Shown here one piece after another: positions 62,193-64,000 of a stretch of DNA of 64,000 nucleotides. The position numbers and the translations under genes are program-made. Source of the DNA: Yoonia sp035117555 (GTDB lineage Bacteria; Pseudomonadota; Alphaproteobacteria; Rhodobacterales; Rhodobacteraceae); assembly GCF_035117555.1 (NCBI RefSeq), contig NZ_JAYKPK010000007.1:124001-188000 (forward strand), read 5' to 3'. The notes beneath the pieces were generated by a model, which saw only the letters and a list, made by a program, of their open reading frames with translations, did no database searches and was not told the DNA's origin. How positions within the stretch are numbered: the stretch's first letter is position 1; every line of letters starts with the position of its first letter.

Positions 62193-63983
62193 ATGTATCG
62201 ATCAACATCCACGGCCATTCTGGCATGGCTTCTGGCGTCACAAGCGATGGCGCAGCAGGCGTCTGACGTGATCGTGCCGGAACCGGCAACCGAGGTCGCG
62301 CAGGAATTCCCCGGCATATCAGATGCCGCCGCCGCAGCGCTGGCGGCGAAAGGTGACGGCCTGCCGGTCGAAGCGACCGATTGGATGATCACCGCCGCGA
62401 ACCCCTTGGCCGTCGATGCCGGTGCGCGGGTGCTGCGCGAAGGTGGCAATGCCGCCGATGCGATGGTCGCCGTGCAGGCGGTGCTGGGGTTGGTGGAGCC
62501 GCAATCCTCCGGCCTGGGCGGCGGTGCGTTCCTTGTCTGGTATGACGCTGAAAGCGGTGAGATCACGACACTGGATGCGCGCGAAACCGCCCCATTGGCC
62601 GCCGATCCGCGCTATTTTCAGGATGCGGACGGCGCGCCGCTGGATTTCATGACGGCTGTCGTCAGCGGTCGCTCGGTCGGGACGCCGGGTACACCAAAAC
62701 TGATGGAAGAGGCGCATCGCCGCTGGGGCCGGTCGAACTGGCAGGGCCTGTTTGACGATGCGATCAGCCATGCCGAGGATGGTTTCGCCGTCTCGACCCG
62801 GATGGCGGATTCGGTGGCGGCGGCGGCAGACAGCCTGACGACCTTTCCCGCGACGGCGGATTATTTCCTGCCGGATGGCGCACCGGTTGCCGCCGGTGCC
62901 ACGCTGACCAACCCCGCCTATGCCGAGACTTTGCGCCAAATCGCGACGCAAGGCACGCAGGCGTTTTATACCGGCGAGATTGCGGCCGATATCGTGGCGG
63001 CGACCCGCACCGCCGATAATCCCGGCCTGTTGTCGATGACTGACCTTGCCCGCTATCAGGTGATCGAACGACCTGCGGTCTGTTATGATTATCGCGGCGC
63101 AGAGGTATGCGGCATGGGGCCGCCGTCATCCGGTGCGGTGGCGGTCGCACAGATCCTGGGCATGCTGGAAAATTTCGACATCGGCGCGATGGGTCCGCAG
63201 GACGTTGAAGCGCGGCGTCTGATGGGGGATGCGACCCGGCTCGCCTTTGCCGACAGAGGCCGGTATCTGGCTGACAGCGATTTCGTGCCGGTGCCGTTGC
63301 AGGGGCTGATCGACCGCGATTATCTGGCCAGCCGTGCCGATCTGCTGCGCGGCGATGACGCCTTGCCCGAAGTGTCGGCAGGCACCCCGGAATGGGATCA
63401 CGCCATGATCTGGGGCGATGATCTGCGCGAGGAACGTCCGGCGACATCGCATATTTCCATTGTCGATGCCGACGGCAATGTCCTGTCGATGACCACAACG
63501 ATTGAAGGTGGTTTCGGGTCGCGGATCTTTGTGCGGGGCTTCCTGCTCAATAATGAGCTGACAGATTTCTCTTTCGCTACCCATGCCGATGGCTGGCCTA
63601 TCGCCAACCGGGTGGAGCCGGGCAAGCGCCCGCGCTCTTCCATGTCACCGACCATCGTGCTGCGCGACGGATCGCCTGTACTGGCCATCGGCAGCCCCGG
63701 TGGGGCGACGATCATCGGCTTCACCGCGCAGGCGATCATCGCCTATCTTGATTGGGGGATGAATGTGCAGGAGGCGGTGTCGATGCCGCATCTGATCAAC
63801 AGCTTCGGCACCTATCAGATCGAGGCCGGCACTTGGGCCGAGGATTTGACGGCCCCTTTGACCGATCTGGGGTTCGAGACGAATGTGACGGCGATGACAT
63901 CCGGCCTGCAGGCAATCTCGATTGGCGACGGGCTGCGCGGTGGTGCCGATCCCCGGCGCGAAGGGATCGCGCTGGGGGATTGA
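62193..63983 (+). CDS. ggt: Gamma-glutamyltransferase
   Basis: A 596-residue precursor with a signal peptide (MYRSTSTAILAWLLASQAMAQ). It folds in the periplasm and cuts itself before the nucleophile Thr418 (ERPATSHISIVDADGN), giving large and small subunits. Other family segments are ANPLAVDAGARVLREGGNAADAMVAV near the N-terminus, SSGLGGGAFLV, FGSRIFVRGFLLNNELTDFSF and the glycine loop GSPGGATIIGFTAQA. It breaks gamma-glutamyl bonds in glutathione or transfers the glutamyl group. Near a dipeptide importer and M14 peptidase, it would release Cys-Gly and glutamate for uptake. The stop lies 17 bases before the window end. Confidence 0.93.
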   Translation: MYRSTSTAILAWLLASQAMAQQASDVIVPEPATEVAQEFPGISDAAAAALAAKGDGLPVEATDWMITAANPLAVDAGARVLREGGNAADAMVAVQAVLGLVEPQSSGLGGGAFLVWYDAESGEITTLDARETAPLAADPRYFQDADGAPLDFMTAVVSGRSVGTPGTPKLMEEAHRRWGRSNWQGLFDDAISHAEDGFAVSTRMADSVAAAADSLTTFPATADYFLPDGAPVAAGATLTNPAYAETLRQIATQGTQAFYTGEIAADIVAATRTADNPGLLSMTDLARYQVIERPAVCYDYRGAEVCGMGPPSSGAVAVAQILGMLENFDIGAMGPQDVEARRLMGDATRLAFADRGRYLADSDFVPVPLQGLIDRDYLASRADLLRGDDALPEVSAGTPEWDHAMIWGDDLREERPATSHISIVDADGNVLSMTTTIEGGFGSRIFVRGFLLNNELTDFSFATHADGWPIANRVEPGKRPRSSMSPTIVLRDGSPVLAIGSPGGATIIGFTAQAIIAYLDWGMNVQEAVSMPHLINSFGTYQIEAGTWAEDLTAPLTDLGFETNVTAMTSGLQAISIGDGLRGGADPRREGIALGD

Positions 63984-64000
63984 AGGGCCATATAACGCTC

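Noticed and set aside
1..64000. tRNA, rRNA, CRISPR, prophage or insertion sequences
   Set aside because: I found no repeat arrays, transposase genes, phage structural genes or cloverleaf-like segments. A dedicated tRNA and covariance-model scan would settle it.

Overview
The window is a gene-dense, GC-rich stretch of an alphaproteobacterial genome, most likely a marine Rhodobacteraceae (roseobacter-type) organism. This rests on the overall protein style, the many TRAP/TTT/ABC uptake operons, a split glucosylglycerol pathway, a UDP-sulfoquinovose synthase and the formate dehydrogenase cluster with its DUF3305/DUF3306 companions. I see no rRNA, tRNA, CRISPR array or insertion sequence. The taxon call is inference from protein resemblance.

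Layout. 1-87: 5' end of a Tat-exported protein leaving the window. 542-7822: LacI regulator and a sugar ABC operon (binding protein, two permeases, GH127 beta-L-arabinofuranosidase, ATPase), with matching operators before the regulator and the operon. 7819-15810: galU, then a compatible-solute block gpsA / HAD phosphatase / ggpS (glucosylglycerol), then a DUF892 stress protein, a zinc alcohol dehydrogenase with a tiny leader ORF, and an LpxR-like outer-membrane protein. 15853-20496 (minus): sqdB, a BcsB-like periplasmic protein and a cellulose-synthase-like GT2, which together look like a sulfoquinovose-containing polysaccharide synthase. 20693-25605: RND efflux pump with a divergent TetR regulator lacking a normal start codon. 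25683-32949: a carboxylate or sugar-acid catabolic island (enolase-superfamily enzyme, small ORF, TauE, TIM-barrel isomerase, TctCBA, TetR) with two GTTACTT-type operators.

33136-49681: a formate oxidation island. On the minus strand, from upstream to downstream: lipoate/biotin-ligase-like protein, DUF6505, DUF6352, DUF3305, DUF3306, TorD-like chaperone, small Tat protein, fdhA, fdhB, fdhC, Mrp ATPase, a 51-residue membrane protein and a WD40-cytochrome c fusion. Beside it lie a multi-[4Fe-4S] protein (divergent) and a tungstate ABC transporter (tupBCA), so the formate dehydrogenase probably uses tungsten.

49915-64000: a 57-residue lipoprotein, a TRAP transporter (dctPQM), a MarR regulator heading a dipeptide ABC operon with an M14 peptidase, a solitary ParB, and a periplasmic gamma-glutamyltransferase. 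The last part reads as peptide and gamma-glutamyl-compound scavenging.

Recurring architecture: in all four transport operons that begin with a binding-protein gene, that gene is followed directly by a GC-rich hairpin before the permease gene, which would favour excess binding protein.
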